From Tenebrio molitor (taxonomy: Eukaryota > Arthropoda > Insecta > Coleoptera > Tenebrionidae): 64,000 nucleotides of DNA. Location of the stretch: assembly GCF_963966145.1 (NCBI RefSeq), contig NC_091050.1, positions 9,610,001-9,674,000 on the forward strand. Direction: 5' to 3'. Positions within the stretch are counted from its first letter, which is position 1, and every line of letters starts with the position of its first letter. Positions 38,209 to 51,510 of the stretch are shown one piece after another. A program made the translations under genes and the position numbers. Under the pieces are notes generated by a model. The model did not search any database. It saw only the letters and a list, made by a program, of their open reading frames with translations, and was not told the origin of the DNA.

Positions 38209-38456
38209 ACACGCGAGTAGAATACGATACTTTCACTTGATAGTAAATTCTGATGAAATTATTTGTTACTTATTTTAATAAGAAAAGACACAGACTTTCG
38301 AATTATGACATTTTCAAATGCTTATGACATCTGAATATAATGCTGCATCACAGCAATTTCACAGTCTGTGCGATGATTTGCAAATGCATTTTGTGATTCG
38401 TCACAACCAGTAGAGTAATGAGTAGTCACGGGAGTGAGCAATGCACTATTAATTGT
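38209..38456 (+). repeat. Dispersed repeat family F, copy 1
   Basis: Aligns in order with 58576-58835: the GTAGAATA-start block, TTATGAC...GCTGCATCA, GACTGTGCG/GTCTGTGCG, GATTTGCAAATGC and GTAATGAGT. About 250 bp, no open frame, no clear inverted ends. It sits directly 5' of a mariner fossil. Confidence 0.75.
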
Positions 38457-38489
38457 AAAACTAAACTATTTAAGAGGAGTAGAGAAAAA

Positions 38490-38770
38490 AGGATAAGTTC
38501 GAAATTCAAACAATAATAAAAGACCTTCTGTACAAAGTGTTGTGGCTGCCTGGATTTTTAAGGTTATGACAATGGTGAAACAATCAGTCTTTCTTTTCGC
38601 CAGATCTAGCTCCCAGTGATTACTCTTCGTTCCTAAAATTAAAAAAGCACCTTCGTGGGAATTACCTTCCAAATCAAAGCACCGATAATGATAATACGAG
38701 TATAAAAATGGTGCTTTCAAAGGATTTGTCATTAGTTTATAGAAATATCATAATGATAAATAAATCGAAG
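38490..38770 (+). pseudogene. Mariner-like transposase fossil (C-terminal part)
   Basis: The plus strand at about 38593-38690 reads SPDLAPSDYSSFLKLKKHL then RGNYLPN. This matches the mariner signature S-P-D-L-A-P-S-D-Y-F-L-F-x-x-L-K-x-x-L-x-G, which carries the last catalytic Asp. The frame upstream has stops and the earlier domains are missing. Confidence 0.82.
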
Positions 38771-38878
38771 TAGAATCTCTGCAAAAGCAAAACAACTAAA
38801 AAAAATTAAAACAAGTTGAAACTTAAAGACGTCTGTGTAAAAAATAATATATTTCAATATAAAATTGCAGATAAACAC

Positions 38879-39187
38879 CATTCACGTTGTTTTGGCATCA
38901 TGGGAGGCCATGATTTATTTTTTTAACGTTGGACACACTGTTTGATTTCCGGCACTAAAGTGCCTGACATGCGGACCTATCAAAATGAAGATAACATGTT
39001 GCTGAATGTCCTGCAATGTCTGAGTATTCTTATTGAAAACTAGTAAAACTGACAACAATGCACTAGACATTGACGCTATTTATAACCTCTAACTTAGAAA
39101 AACATAACCTAATTCAACAGGCAGCTTTACTACCAAATTAAATGCAACATTTCCATGGCCTCCCATTATATAAAAACAACGTGAATG
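38879..39187. mobile_element. MITE with ~33-bp terminal inverted repeats
   Basis: The left end CATTCACGTTGTTTTGGCAT and the reverse complement of the right end share CATTCACGTTGTTTT, and then both continue to ATGGGAGGCCATG. The 309-bp interior has no open frame. No target duplication is certain. Single copy in this window. Confidence 0.75.
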
Positions 39188-42100
39188 TATTTTACATATC
39201 TATTTGATTTTGAAATTTAAAAAAGTGAATAACAACCAGTTTTACACTACACATTTTAAAAACGAGTGAAAATCGCCTGTACCACTTTTTAAATAATTAT
39301 TTTTGACCATTTTGATTTATTTTGTTAAAATTACGACATTTAGTACCTTACTCTTTTGAAATGGTAACAAAAATCTTTCATTTTTATTTTGTTTATCATT
39401 GTTAATCGCATAATTTAATATCTTTCTGCCTTACTTAGATTTTGTGTGCTTTATTCATTTTTCAAGTGAACACCCAGTAAAAATGCCAAATAATACACGT
39501 TATAAAAATTTTCTGTATCAAATTTAATGAAAGTCAATGAGTATCTTGACGCACAAATAAAGGATTTTTTTTCAAAGGACATAAAAGTACTGCAGGATGG
39601 TTGCGTCAACTTTAATGATGTCTCAGATGTCTATAATGAGAAATAAAATTTGACTGACTTTTTCTAATCTTTTGCTTCTACGTCAGGGTCAACAAAAAAT
39701 GAATGACTTGCGTAGGTAATGAAGAAGTCTTTATTATGTCATAAATTAATTAAAGGTATTCAAATTTGCAACTATATTTCCAGTTAAGTTGCAACAAAAA
39801 TTTGATTGTTAGAACAAGCACAAATTAGGAAATTATGTAATATGTATATTCAAATAAGAAATTTCCTTACATGAGGCCACATCAAACATTTGGCTCTTAC
39901 ATTTACAAGATTTTTTTTATTTTTTTATTATTTCATCATTAGAAGAATTAATAGGAGAACATTGGAAATACTGTATGATCGTCTTGAAACACGTTATGAA
40001 AAGATCTAAAAGAGGATATAAAAGATTCTATTTTTTTTTAATAATTGCTTGAGACTATAATAATAATAGCTTGCCACTTTGTAGCAACTTTAATCAAGAA
40101 ATTCATATTGCACTTTATAAACCGCCACTACTTATAAGGCATTTAATACGATTTGTCGGCTTCATAATCATTAGCAAACTATGCAGAATCATGCAACCAA
40201 AACCGGAAGTATTATCCTGCATGAAATTCCTTTGAGGTGTCTACCATCTGTGCTCTTCAAAGCACACTCAAATCGTACTACCGGTCTTTCAGTTTTAATC
40301 ATGTAACAGATTATGGCAGCAATTTTCACAATAATTTCCACACAAATAAAAATCCAAAGCGAGGATAATTGCATTTTATTTTAAAATATTGCCAAAAGCT
40401 TCGTTACATTTTTAAGCGGATTGTTAATATTTTAATTACAAAATACCCGTAGTTACGTGGCGACAATATTGTACCAAAAGCAACCGTCAACAGATTACAA
40501 ATATCCAATAATTGGTCAACAAGGTCTTTTGACTGGCATTACGCCATCATGGCGCCTAGCCCATTAAATTTTATTTAATTCTGTGTGTTTATTTTGAAAA
40601 TAAATTAAATAATCAAATAAATTCATTCGTAAATATTGTTTTACAGCGATTCCTTTTCATTACTTGTTGTAACCTACAATGACAAGATTAAAATACATAG
40701 TTGTCCCTAGTAGTTATTATTTCTAGCAGCACAACTAGGGCAAAAATAAATTCCTCCGATAGTCGGAGGAGTGGGTGAGGAGATAAATGTAAATTCCGGC
40801 GTTGGTTATTTATTATTATATTTGTACAAAATAAAATAAAAAATAAATAAAATCAATTGAAACACCTCACTTAGCAAACTATAATTTTGAAATGTTTACA
40901 ATATTCTGTAGAAACTGTAAAACTGTAGAAACACAGGAACAAGTTTACGAATTTTAAGGAACTTTACATTTTCATGTTACTTATTTTGCATTCAAATTCT
41001 TTAAAAATACAAAATCCTTCCAGGAAATTGAATTTTTTTATTAACAAACCTAAACTTTTCCATTCGAGAAGTAGTGGTTGACAATTATTATTTGTTATCG
41101 ATGTGCAGTCCTCTGCTACAGGCGATAGCAATTTTCCTTTGAAGCGCTCTCACGTTTGTTAGCTCCTCTTTATTCGGTTCTCCAATTGGCGCTTCCTGTT
41201 TCCATCTCGAATCCTTTTAATTAAAATGGAAAAATAGCAACGTATACATATTCGAACCGACAATAAAAATAACACGAGCTGGTCTCGTCGACATCAGGAC
41301 CCGGAAAATATAATTGTCACACCGAAATAGAGATCAGATCTAATTAACTAGCCCTTCTATCGGTGGCGCTTTTGTCGCGGCGAAGTTGTGACGAGTGAGG
41401 TCGCGAGTTTGTGATGAATAAATCTTTTCTTAGGCCAGAGCGTAATAAAATGATATATTGTGCGCCTGTCCCGTAGTATTCCTTTTATTAGGGATAATAG
41501 GTGTAAAATTTTTATCACGTGTGGATGTTAAAAACGCGCTTCGAGCACCAGTTTTTAAACCAACCACCAGTTGAGCAAAGTGTATGTTTTATTGTGTTGC
41601 GTTTATTGTTATTTTCTCACATCGCAACATCCACTTGTTGAGTAAATGCAAAACTGGTAGATCCAAAATTGATCGAGTTAAGCTTGGAGGAATTCTGAAG
41701 CGAAACAACTGCGATTTCCTTGACTTTGTTGCAGGATTTGGGGTAGAACGAGAGGTAGTTTGTGCGGCCTATCGGTTTCCGGTCGTCTTCCGCCCCCGTC
41801 CGATCAACCCCAATCGAGCTAACGAGGGCCGACTTAAGTGGCGCCATAATTCGAACACGTCCGGCGATCTGAATAAAGAAAGCTCCACTAATCAAAGCTG
41901 TCGTTGTGTGTTTTCAATTCCTGCCGCGGCGCTTTGGCGAGCTTTGTGCAGGAGCGCACTTTGAAACTTGTCCGTATATTTTCTCATTTTGTTTTGTTTC
42001 TGTCTACACACTCGATTATTTCCCCCACCTTCCAGACCATAGAGCGGGAGCTCTCACCCCGAAATCTCCATTTCAAAAGGGTTTTTAGGGATAATATTAT

Positions 42101-42924
42101 ATACTGAGATCAATAATTCCTGAGGCGGAAACAACCGGCTCTGGCCGGAGGTTACCGAACGCCGGCGTCAATAGATTCAACAATATGTCGTGGTGGGGGA
42201 GCTTTACTAATATCTATAAACTTAGCGGCTTCCCTTCCACCGTAATGGGCACGGAACGCACCCCATCCGATCCTGTTTACCCAACGGAATTACATTCCGA
42301 ATGTCCGACGATCGGAATGCAATTTCGGACAAGACGGAACCACCCGAACCAATCAACGTCATCGACTCGACCAATCACCAACTCGCCGACGCTCTTTCAA
42401 ATTACAAACGAAAATCGTTAATCAGAAGAAGGACCTCCTGCAAAGAATATTTCCTTGTTTTTGTCGGAATCCCGCAGCAATAAATCGAAGCCGGCTTACG
42501 GGGGTCGCTTCCAGTCCGGATAAGCTCGATAATCTGATGATGTTAAAAGTCAAGACGTCCTGGTGGAGGTTATGGGAACTTAATAACCACCTGTGGACCT
42601 ACGCGTAGGTCAGTAAAACCGAAACAGTTTCAACTGCGTGCAAATGACCCTTAAACTGCTGACTAAATCCGTTTAGCCGGGATATTTCCTCCTATAAATT
42701 TAAACGGCCGATATTATTCCCTCTGTAAATTCGAATCAAAGGGCACCCTTCGCCCGGGTCTTGTTTTCACTGTTTTTCTTCTAGCCGAAAGGGTGTCATC
42801 TTCAAACCTGCAGGCTCTCGAAAGACTTCATTTGTTTTAAAAAATGTGTGATTAAAATTTAAACAGGAAACAATCCTAAACAAAAAGAATGACTGTTACC
42901 ACAATTTTTCTCTTTCATTCATTA
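39188..42924. other. Intergenic, no gene recognised
   Basis: AT-rich to about 41000; it contains a small perfect hairpin CCTCCGATAGTCGGAGG at 40753-40769. A GC-richer block from 41050 to 42850 has a 126-codon plus-strand frame (41584-41964) and shorter ones, none recognisable. Confidence 0.45.
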
Positions 42925-43075
42925 GGCACCTCATTCAGTTCTATCCCAATGTTACTCAAAACAGCTCCATCTAAGGTAAGCCGAATGAAATAGCACCTAT
43001 AAAAGAACTAGATTTATTTCGCTTTGTCTTGTGGAAAAGTGCATTGTCTTGTTGAAACATAAAATGATTCGAGTC
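42925..43075 (-). pseudogene. Tc1-like transposase fossil
   Basis: The minus strand at 43021-43062 reads FMFQQDNALFHKTK. This is the Tc1/mariner motif around the second catalytic Asp (FQQDNAxxHxxK). About 30 codons later, ISFGLP and then NEVP fragments fit the region before and after the third acidic residue. Stops interrupt the frame. Confidence 0.75.
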
Positions 43076-43892
43076 TTTAAAACAAGAACAGGGAAATATG
43101 TATCGTGTACAAAAGTTATTTTTAGCTTGAAAGGTCATTACATATTTTCAAACTCTAATTTAATATTCATCAGAGAAACAAAACGCCATATGTGAAGCAG
43201 TGGTTAATGGAAAATAGTCGTTCCAGACTTATTTAGATTAAGCTAAGACAAGTACATAAAAATTTTGCGAAAAGCCACGTTGTTGTAAGCAGAGAAAACA
43301 AATTCTATCAATTATGGTTCAAGAAATTTAAAAAAATGTAAAAACAAGTTGACGCAGTAGAGATCTTTATCTTTGCTTATTAACACTGCAAAACATATCA
43401 CAAATTATATACTGTGAAATTAAAAAATTGCACAAAAAATAATTCATGAAATGCGATAAAATAAATTGACTGAGTTAACGAAATCAACATAATTTTAAAT
43501 TTTGCCAACGTAATACACTTTTGTTTTTATTTGTTTTCACTATATTATTACTACACTTGCAATTGTTTTCGTAGAATCTTACGATTAACCATGACAATTA
43601 TTAAATAAATAATAAACCAAATAAAAATTATTACAAAAAGAGAGAGAACCTTCAAATAATTGTTATTAGTTTCGCAAGCAAAACAAAAAAAAATCTAAAT
43701 CGTCTATTAACATGTTTACCTTCTCGAATTGCATCTATTAGGTTTTCATAAAAACATTAGAAAACAAATGCCGCAGAATTCAATGTTCAGTTGTTTGTCA
43801 TTGTATGCAAAGGACAGAATAGTATTTCTTTTGTTGAACGCAATTTTTTTTTTCAAGAATTTTGTATATAAATAGACAATTTTTTCCAGGTA
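43076..43892. other. AT-rich intergenic sequence
   Basis: Nothing recognisable between the Tc1 fossil and the next MITE; very AT-rich with stops in all frames. Confidence 0.5.
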
Positions 43893-44132
43893 GAGGTGTT
43901 GGATTCTCTCATGGGCTGTGACCTTGGAAATATCTGCGCGAAATCGTACCGATAAACCAGTGAAAAATCTGTAAATGAAAACTGACTACTTTATATGCAA
44001 ATTGACGAAAGAGAGACGAAACCAACGTAACGAATGACGATGTTTTCCGGTCGGTTTATAGCGCCTACTTGAGACCGATATTCGTCGTTTGCGCAGATAT
44101 GACTCATAGCCCATGAGAAAATCCAACACCTC
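43893..44132. mobile_element. TA-flanked MITE family B, copy 3
   Basis: The best-preserved ends of the three copies: GAGGTGTTGGATTCTCTCAT at the left, the complement of GAGGTGTTGGATTTTCTCAT at the right, with perfect TA flanks at 43891-43892 and 44133-44134. 240 bp. Foldback family C copy 2 begins only 58 bases downstream. Confidence 0.9.
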
Positions 44133-44190
44133 TACATGTTTAAAAGTAAGTCATTTTGAAACCGCAACAGAGATACTTTATTTGCACCAT

Positions 44191-44398
44191 AGTATCGGGT
44201 GTTCATTTTATCTTCAAAGTTGACGTTGAAGAGTCGATTGTGAACGCACCACTCATCAGTCTGTAGAGCAAAAACACAAACAACGCAAAATTGAGGTTAA
44301 AAATAAACAGCTGATCCGTGATCTACAATCCGTGGTGCGTTTACAATCAACTCTGCAACGCCTACTTTGAGGATAAATTTAAATGAACATCCGATACT
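44191..44398. mobile_element. Foldback MITE family C, copy 2
   Basis: Begins AGTATCGGGTGTTCATTT and ends AAATGAACATCCGATACT. The two arms pair over about 60 bases, including GATTGTGAACGCACCAC against GTGGTGCGTTTACAATC. The short centre has an AAACACAAACAACGC segment also present, inverted, in the 20692 copy. No coding capacity. Confidence 0.87.
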
Positions 44399-44689
44399 TT
44401 AACTGAATGGAGCATATTAAAAAGAAATTGTTCATCAACAGTACCTTAATTACTTTGACATTTTACTAAATGTAAAATGTCTTAGTTATTTAAGAAAAAC
44501 AAAATTCCGATATCATAAAGTGGTGACAAGGACTAAACCAGGTTTAATCATATTTTAAGCTGAACTCAAGGATTAACTAATGACGAAAAAAGTCATTGTA
44601 TTTTTATTAAGGTGGTGATATATTGTGTTTCTCGACATGGTCGCTAAGAGGTTAATTTAATAGAATGTTGCTGAAGTGCTTCCATGTCT

Positions 44690-45010
44690 TTAAAAAAATT
44701 CGGAAATATGCAATAGTTACTAGACCCTAGATCTGGGAAATAGAGGGAATACCTTTCATATTTTGGAACAAGCATTTTGAAGAGAAAAGACTAGAACTTT
44801 TCAAAGTAGAAGCGTTGTACAGAGAGAACAATCGTCTAGTCCCAATTTTCCTCTTCTTTGTTCCTTGATCCTTTCCCTGTTGAAGTGATGGCACAAATTT
44901 GCAAGAAAGTGGCGAACCAGTATGAAGTTTTATCTACCGTAAGAAATCTTTCAAAGAATCCATCCGGATCCTGATTATAAGAGTTAAATTTGCCTCAAAG
45001 GTCAGTTGAT
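44690..45010 (-). pseudogene. Mariner-like transposase fossil, internally deleted
   Basis: Minus strand: NPDGFFERFLTVDKTSYW-type sequence at about 44917-44970 matches the mariner F-x-x-R-F-x-T-x-D-E-T-W motif with the first catalytic Asp. YFPDLGSSNYCIFPNF at 44698-44750 matches the Y-S-P-D-L-x-P-S-D-Y-x-x-F-P motif. There the last catalytic Asp has become Asn. The 170 bases between are far shorter than in an intact gene and contain stops. Confidence 0.8.
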
Positions 45011-48000
45011 GAATCCGCTTCTGATTTGGGATTAACATTTTCCCCTACCCTTCAAGATTAATTCATTGTAAAATTCCTTTGCACATCGCTTGTGATTCCT
45101 ATGCTACACCTAAAGTTCTATCACAACAGTTCTGAGTTGTGTGACGTGTTTACAAAATGTTTTGCCAAGTCTTAAAATTCTTGGACCACTTCTTAACAGC
45201 TTCATTTCAAGATACAGATTTAACTCATGTCAACATCAAACAGTTTTTCTTATTTTCAAAGCCCTACCCTCGTGATCTCAGAAATAAATTTATTCTAACT
45301 CATTGTCAAACGTAATTAAACCAGTTCGTGCAGATTTTTTTTAGTGAAATTCCACTTCATCACAGTACGTAATATCAAAACATAGTCTTCGTTTTTTGTA
45401 GTTTTAGTCACGTTAATGTTGTGCAAGCCACCAACGGTAATGGATAGTAGTGCATTGCTAAGACAAACATCTTTCAAATCGACCCGAGGCATTACTCTAC
45501 TTCCAAGCTTGTGTCAGTCAAACCAGTCATTATTATTTGGTAGCTGTAGTTTCTGCTGTCGTTTTGGCCAATTTCTCAAACTCTCATGTAATTATTATTA
45601 CACTGGATTTTATAAGTAAAGCTGACGCAACGAGATTTGAGCAACAATCGTCGATTCCAATCTCGGTGAAAACAGTTGTCTGATGATAATCTTCTCGAAG
45701 GGATTCGCCTCGTCATTTTAATTCATCAAGTCCAATCTGCTGCTACATTTCGATATTCAAAACAGCAGGATTCGGGATAATCAGTCGTCCTGAGCGTCGA
45801 CAGCTGAGCGAAAGTGATGCAAATATCCATTTTCCATTGGAATGAGAGTTGAGCTAAATTAAATTACAATTCTGTCGACAGGAGGATAAAACTATTAGCT
45901 AGATGTGTTGCGAAACTCCGGTTCGACCGGTGTGGGCCCGGACCCACCCAAACTTGCCCACGCTTTGCCCACCCGAATTGTAAAAGAACTCAATCGATAC
46001 GTCTCTATTGTGTACCTGTCAGAGGAGATGTAACCTGCAAGTGCACATCTTAATTATTCGAGATCTAGAGCTTGGGGTTATGAATGTTCAAGACTCACGC
46101 CACTGTCGTCAACTAAGCAGAACACAACTTGCTGATCACAGATAAATGCAATAAATAGTCCGCCATGTTAGACAACAATGACAGCAATATCCAGGAGCTT
46201 ACGGTTTTTTCAAAAGAGTCAACGACTTCTAATAAAGAAATTCACAGTCTGGTAAAAATTCAACGGAGATTCTATCGTTGAAAATTAATACAAGTCTAGC
46301 TCAAGGCTCCAGCCGTGGACACCGTCTTTTCACAAACAATAAGGTGCACCAATAAGGTGTAGCTGCGACGTTCGATCAATGTTAAGGTCGGATTGTTTGT
46401 TTGGAGCCGGGTTAAGGCTTTGCAAAGGCCACATCACTCGACCCATTTGTGCAAAAGTTCTGCTCACAAAAGCACTTTGTGAAATTTTGTGAGCGAAATA
46501 GAAAAGATTGGTTGGATCATCGCCGGCCTTGACATCATCCAAGTTTCAAAGTAGCACAAAAAAGAAAGAATCGTCTTGGAATATGACTAGTTGCTTGTCA
46601 CGACAAAAATCAATAATTAGACCGGAAAGAATTCACGTGATTTCTTGATTAAATTAGAACGCAGAGAAATCTTCTTTTAGTAGTTGGTAATAATTATTCA
46701 TGAATTCATGAATGGGATGCAATACAATGTAAACAACAGATTATCACCACCACTTTACAACCCTCCGCCAGAAACGAATCAACAAGTTATGTGCGTAAAT
46801 TTTCAGTAGTTTTTGTGCGGTGTGTTTTGTGCGATCTCTCAGGAGTGTTGGGGAAAAAATTCCAAAACAGCGACCAGAGAAATAATCTAGCGTCGCATTA
46901 CGTGCATATTTCATGTGCGAATTCAATTTTGAAGCAACAGAAAAAGTACTACAAATAATGACAAAATAATAGAAAAGTCGCTAGTGTGACCAGGTTCTTT
47001 CATAAATTTTATTGTGGCTGCGTAGATATTAGTAAATAATTCAATATTCATTCGACCTGACTGGGGGTTTATCCTCACCCTTGAATCCATATCGTCTAGA
47101 TTTAGTATTTCCAGCGAGCGTTCAAATATTGAAGAACCCTCGTAATTCTCTTTGCCTCGGTAGCGTGCGATAATTTATTTTTTATTTATGGCCGCTACAT
47201 TATTCAGTCTCTTTTATTGGCCCGATAACCTGATAATTATTTCGTGGCAGGTGTACGATTCAATTGGGATTGTTTGTGGAAAAAGCGCGCACCGGTGATA
47301 TTTGCACCCGGAATCGCGAGGACCAATAAAGATGGCACGCCGTAAACGCAGCAGGATCTCGAGCGTCTTGAACCGTGTCGCCCCCAGGCCATCATTTAAC
47401 GCAGACTTGTTAAACGGTAATAGATGAAATCAGAAAAAGCGAAACAGATTTAATATTAATAAAACGGCGCGGGTCGAGAAATTTATCGACAAGAGGTGTG
47501 CAAAAATAACGAAACGACCTAACGGTCGGGCGGATAGAACAATGGAAGGTCAGGGAAATGTTTTGCAACAAAATCCTTCCAAGTCAAAAGGTCGACGAAT
47601 GAAAATCGAATTAGCGCAAAAATGAGGAAAATCATTGCGATTATCTAGACGTTTCGTCAACTGGGTGTCGAGGGTTTCCACCCTCGATTCGGATTTATCG
47701 CTCGCAACTTTTTCTTTATGTTAAATGTTTGAATTTATGCTCCGTAAATATGTGGGAATATGGGAAATGTGGGGCGCCTAAGGAGTGTGTTTAATTCATT
47801 TTGCTGTCGCCCGAAAGCCAGATCTGAATAATTCATGGTACATTTTATTCGGGGATTAGAGCGGATTTTTGCAATTTAGGCTTGACTGGATCGATTTTAA
47901 CAAATTGCTCTTCATGATAGTTTTCGGGTCGGAGTTGTTGTCTTCGGGCGTGAACGTATTTTTAATGGGAAAAAAGAACCAATTACGGCGTGACATGTCG

Positions 48001-51000
48001 CAAACATCAACTTAAAAATGACGGATGACGTAAATTTAAATTGTGAGCAAGTGGTCACAGGTTCGGACCTGATTACTGGGGGTATAAAACGTTCGCGGTG
48101 GATAAAACTTTCAACATTCATTAAAATACAATTTATAAAATATCTTCCTTTAAAATTTAATTTAAACTGTACTTTGCCCAGACAATATGAAATTGGGAAA
48201 AAGCTTATTATGTAACCTGTGTAACTCCAGAGAATAATTCGTTACTTACAAAAATTACTTTAACAGAATTAGAATGTCGCCTACGCCTACTCTAAATATA
48301 TATTTATTTGAAGGCCCGATATCTACTGTTACTATTATATCTACGTATTGTTTAAAGGATGTCAGACCGAAAACTTGTATTATGGTATTAATGAATCTTA
48401 AAGAAGAAACCTATCTTCACATTTTAAGTCTCAGTCTTCGATTACGAAGGAAGAAAATTTGTAAAGAATTAATTTTGTTCAAATGAAACATTTTTATCGA
48501 TTTCAATAAAGCAACGTTTCAAAGACTTTTCTCAACCTTAACTCACCCCTTTTTTGTCTATTGTGGTGGCAGCACGCAAATGAATATGGTACCAATGTGA
48601 TCTAATTAAATTGAAACTAAATTTAACTGGTACAGAATTTTGTAAATTCCTAGTAGCTTGCATATAATTATCAGGACATTTGCCTCTTTATGCGCCCTCG
48701 AGCAACTTCTTCGACCGAATGTCTTGTCGTCAGCAGTAAACCTAACGAGTATTGAATTTTATAGCGAGCCAAGCCACCATTGTTCTTTTATGGACATCTG
48801 TAGATTTTCAAGAGAGCATCATTACTAGTCACTTTTTTATCACTCAACCGCAATTATATTCCAAGAATAGAACTAAAAAAACTATTTTGCATCATCTAGA
48901 TCTGTATTCATGAAGCCGTCGCCGCCGAGACCCTTTTGCAGCGTCCAATAAAGGATTGCAACGACGCTGCGACCTTATTCGTGTGCAAGAAGCCTCAACT
49001 TGACCTTGTAAAGACCAAGTCCTGGCAGACTTCTGTCGACTTTTCCGATTGTTATTAACTCGCTTTCCCAGCCGTTTACCTGGAAAAAACGTCCAGAAAT
49101 TAAAACCGGTCATTAAGGTGTACACCCCAATTTCCGAGGCAAGAGCTAATTAACCCTTTCTTCGTAAACAGCCAAGAACACCTGTTTCCTCCCACCTTGC
49201 TGCCCTAATTGATCCCCTCGCCGCTCGTCGTAGTAAATAAATGAACGGTTATGATCGCGTGATGCCCCGGAAAAAACCGGAGGAGGCAGAGCCGCCGCCG
49301 CCGCCGAGCGCAAATCCCGAAAGCTAACAAGGACGTCCAAAGCTGCAATTACGGGGGCCACATGAATAATTAAGCTCCGCAGAAGTGCCAGAACTAAATT
49401 ATAAGCAAAAAAAGTGCAGTTCAAAACACAATCAGTGAGCTGGCGCCGGTCGCCAATAGTCAGCCGTCCCCATGGCGACCGGTGACGTCACGGCGGCTCC
49501 GCCAACGGCGTCGCGACGCCGACCGAGCCCCGCCGAGCACGCCAGCGCCTCTGCAGGTGCTCGCCGGAACCGCCGCCCACGTGCTCCTCGCGGTTTATTT
49601 TTAGTCCGGGAATTCTTTACGTGGGATCGCGCCCGGATTATTTCTGTCGGACGCATCCGGAAAAGTGGTCCGGATGTGAAAGGGGCGTTTAGGTGGGCAA
49701 TAATTAATTGCGGACATGCCGGACTAATTGGATGCGAGGTTTAACCGGATCCGCTCCGGTTCGTCGCAAATTCGACAGATTTTTCGGGGATCTGATTTCC
49801 TGCCGCCTTGTCGCCCCGCGTTCCTGCTGCAATTAGCGCGCGCGCTGCAATTATTTCAGAAAACATAAAATCCACTAATCCTGGGAAGAGCTTCGGGACA
49901 AATAAACGGCGAGACAGCGAAAAACGTCTCTCCACTCATTAAAAGTAGTGGTCTGTGCAGTAAACTACCTGCTGGAAATAATTCAGCAGGAAGCACGGTT
50001 CTTACATTTTTAACCGAGAGATGGCTGCACCGCCATTCATCGATTCTTCTTTCAGAGTCGTTCCACCAAAGCGAAATCATCTTGCTTTTTTTGCGTCTCT
50101 CATCACGTTAATAAATGATTGCGGATCAGAAGTGGAAAGATTTTTTGCGACGCTGAATGTTACTCGGTTTTATTAACGTTTTTGCCTGATTCGCAAATTG
50201 TTTAAAATGTGCGCGAAGAGTTGATTAAAATTTTAAAGTGAAATTAACTAATAAAGTTCACAAAGCAAACTCCGCCTCGGGTAACTCTTTCGCTTCGGTT
50301 TGGCCGCGGCTACAGGAGTTTAGCCCCGGTGTGTATTATTCAACCCTTTCCTGTCTCTTCCGCCGACATCACAAACAAATTCCCAATCAGAGTTACTCAA
50401 CTTATGACTTATGCAGAGGGTCCTTTCGACCTTAAAGGTTCGACTATAGTTACCGGTTTCTGGAGGGGTCGACAACAATGAATCTTCGCACCAAACAATC
50501 AAAATCCGTCGGTGTTTATCTAGGATGTTTTTGATGACAAATTCTTTAAAAATAATTATCTACATCAGGACAAACAACACAATCAATTTACAGCAAATGA
50601 TTAATAAAATTAAACAATTATGTACCTCTGAACTTAACAATCACTTTAATGAGTCTCTGGCGTAGTTTCCAGTTGAAATAAAAAAAATGGTATTTATAGA
50701 GAATGGAGTTTCAAAACCAGAAACACATTATACAATTAAAAAGTAAGCTAATAAGTACATTTTTTTTTTTAAATCACAATAGTTATTTATGCAACTTGTG
50801 TCTATAGCATAAAGCAAGTGGGAAATTTACACATTTAATCCCACGCCAAAAAAGTGCTTTTTGAATTAATGAATCAAACTTCAAAATATGAATCGGGTAG
50901 TAATAATTTTATACTGTCACTCAGATAACAAGCTAAAAGTAAAAAAAAATATTTGTTAGTTAAAGTGTACACATTTAGAGTTCTTTCACAAATATTTCCC

Positions 51001-51174
51001 TAAAATGAGTGAACATGATGATGAAAATGGTAAATAATGAAGCATTGCCACGGTATTCCACCAGATATTTTTTTTCTGTATTTCTGTAGTAAATCAAGGA
51101 AAACTAAATACAGATGTATCGTGCGATCCATTAAATTTGTTATTAGAGTTGGCGCTGGAACTGTCAACGCATGT
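45011..51174. other. Intergenic, no gene recognised
   Basis: GC-richer blocks at about 45600-48100 and 48900-50500 alternate with AT-rich sequence. The most GC-rich part, 49250-49800, has dense CpG, a TGACGTCA (CRE) at 49483-49490, a CACGTG E-box and an X-box-like GTCCCCATGGCGAC at 49466-49479. Open frames there are likely by-products of high GC. Confidence 0.45.
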
Positions 51175-51289
51175 CTAATTTCGAACTATCGCGGCAAACG
51201 TTACATTTAATGACAATTGTAAAACAGAAAATGGCGAATTGAGGATTCGAGGGATTAAGAGAAAAATTGCAATGATAATGTTTATTTTA

Positions 51290-51420
51290 TTAAACAACAG
51301 ATGCTGAAGGTGTTCACCATTTTGTTCTAAGCACAAACGGGCCCTTCGTTTGACTCCACTGATAGCATTTTGTAACATTAATTTATACACAAATAAGTGT
51401 ATCGATTCAAAAAGATCTAC
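51290..51420 (-). pseudogene. Possible DUF4817-type transposase C-terminus
   Basis: Within a 128-codon minus-strand open frame (51175-51561), the stretch RRARLCLEQNGEHLQHLL resembles the DUF4817 C-terminus R-A-x-x-C-I-x-x-x-G-x-H-F-E-x-L seen in the 35702 fossil. The rest of the frame is hydrophobic AT-rich translation and is not recognisable. Confidence 0.5.
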
Positions 51421-51510
51421 TACGGCTTTTACTTTAATAACAAATTCAAATTCAATGAATCGCTCGACACTAAAGTGTAATAAAATAAAATTCCCCAAAT
51501 TCAATATGTA

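Noticed and set aside
40040..40065. ATTGCTTGAGA resembling the miR-137 seed region
   Set aside because: The match stops after 11 bases and the flanks do not fold into a convincing precursor hairpin.
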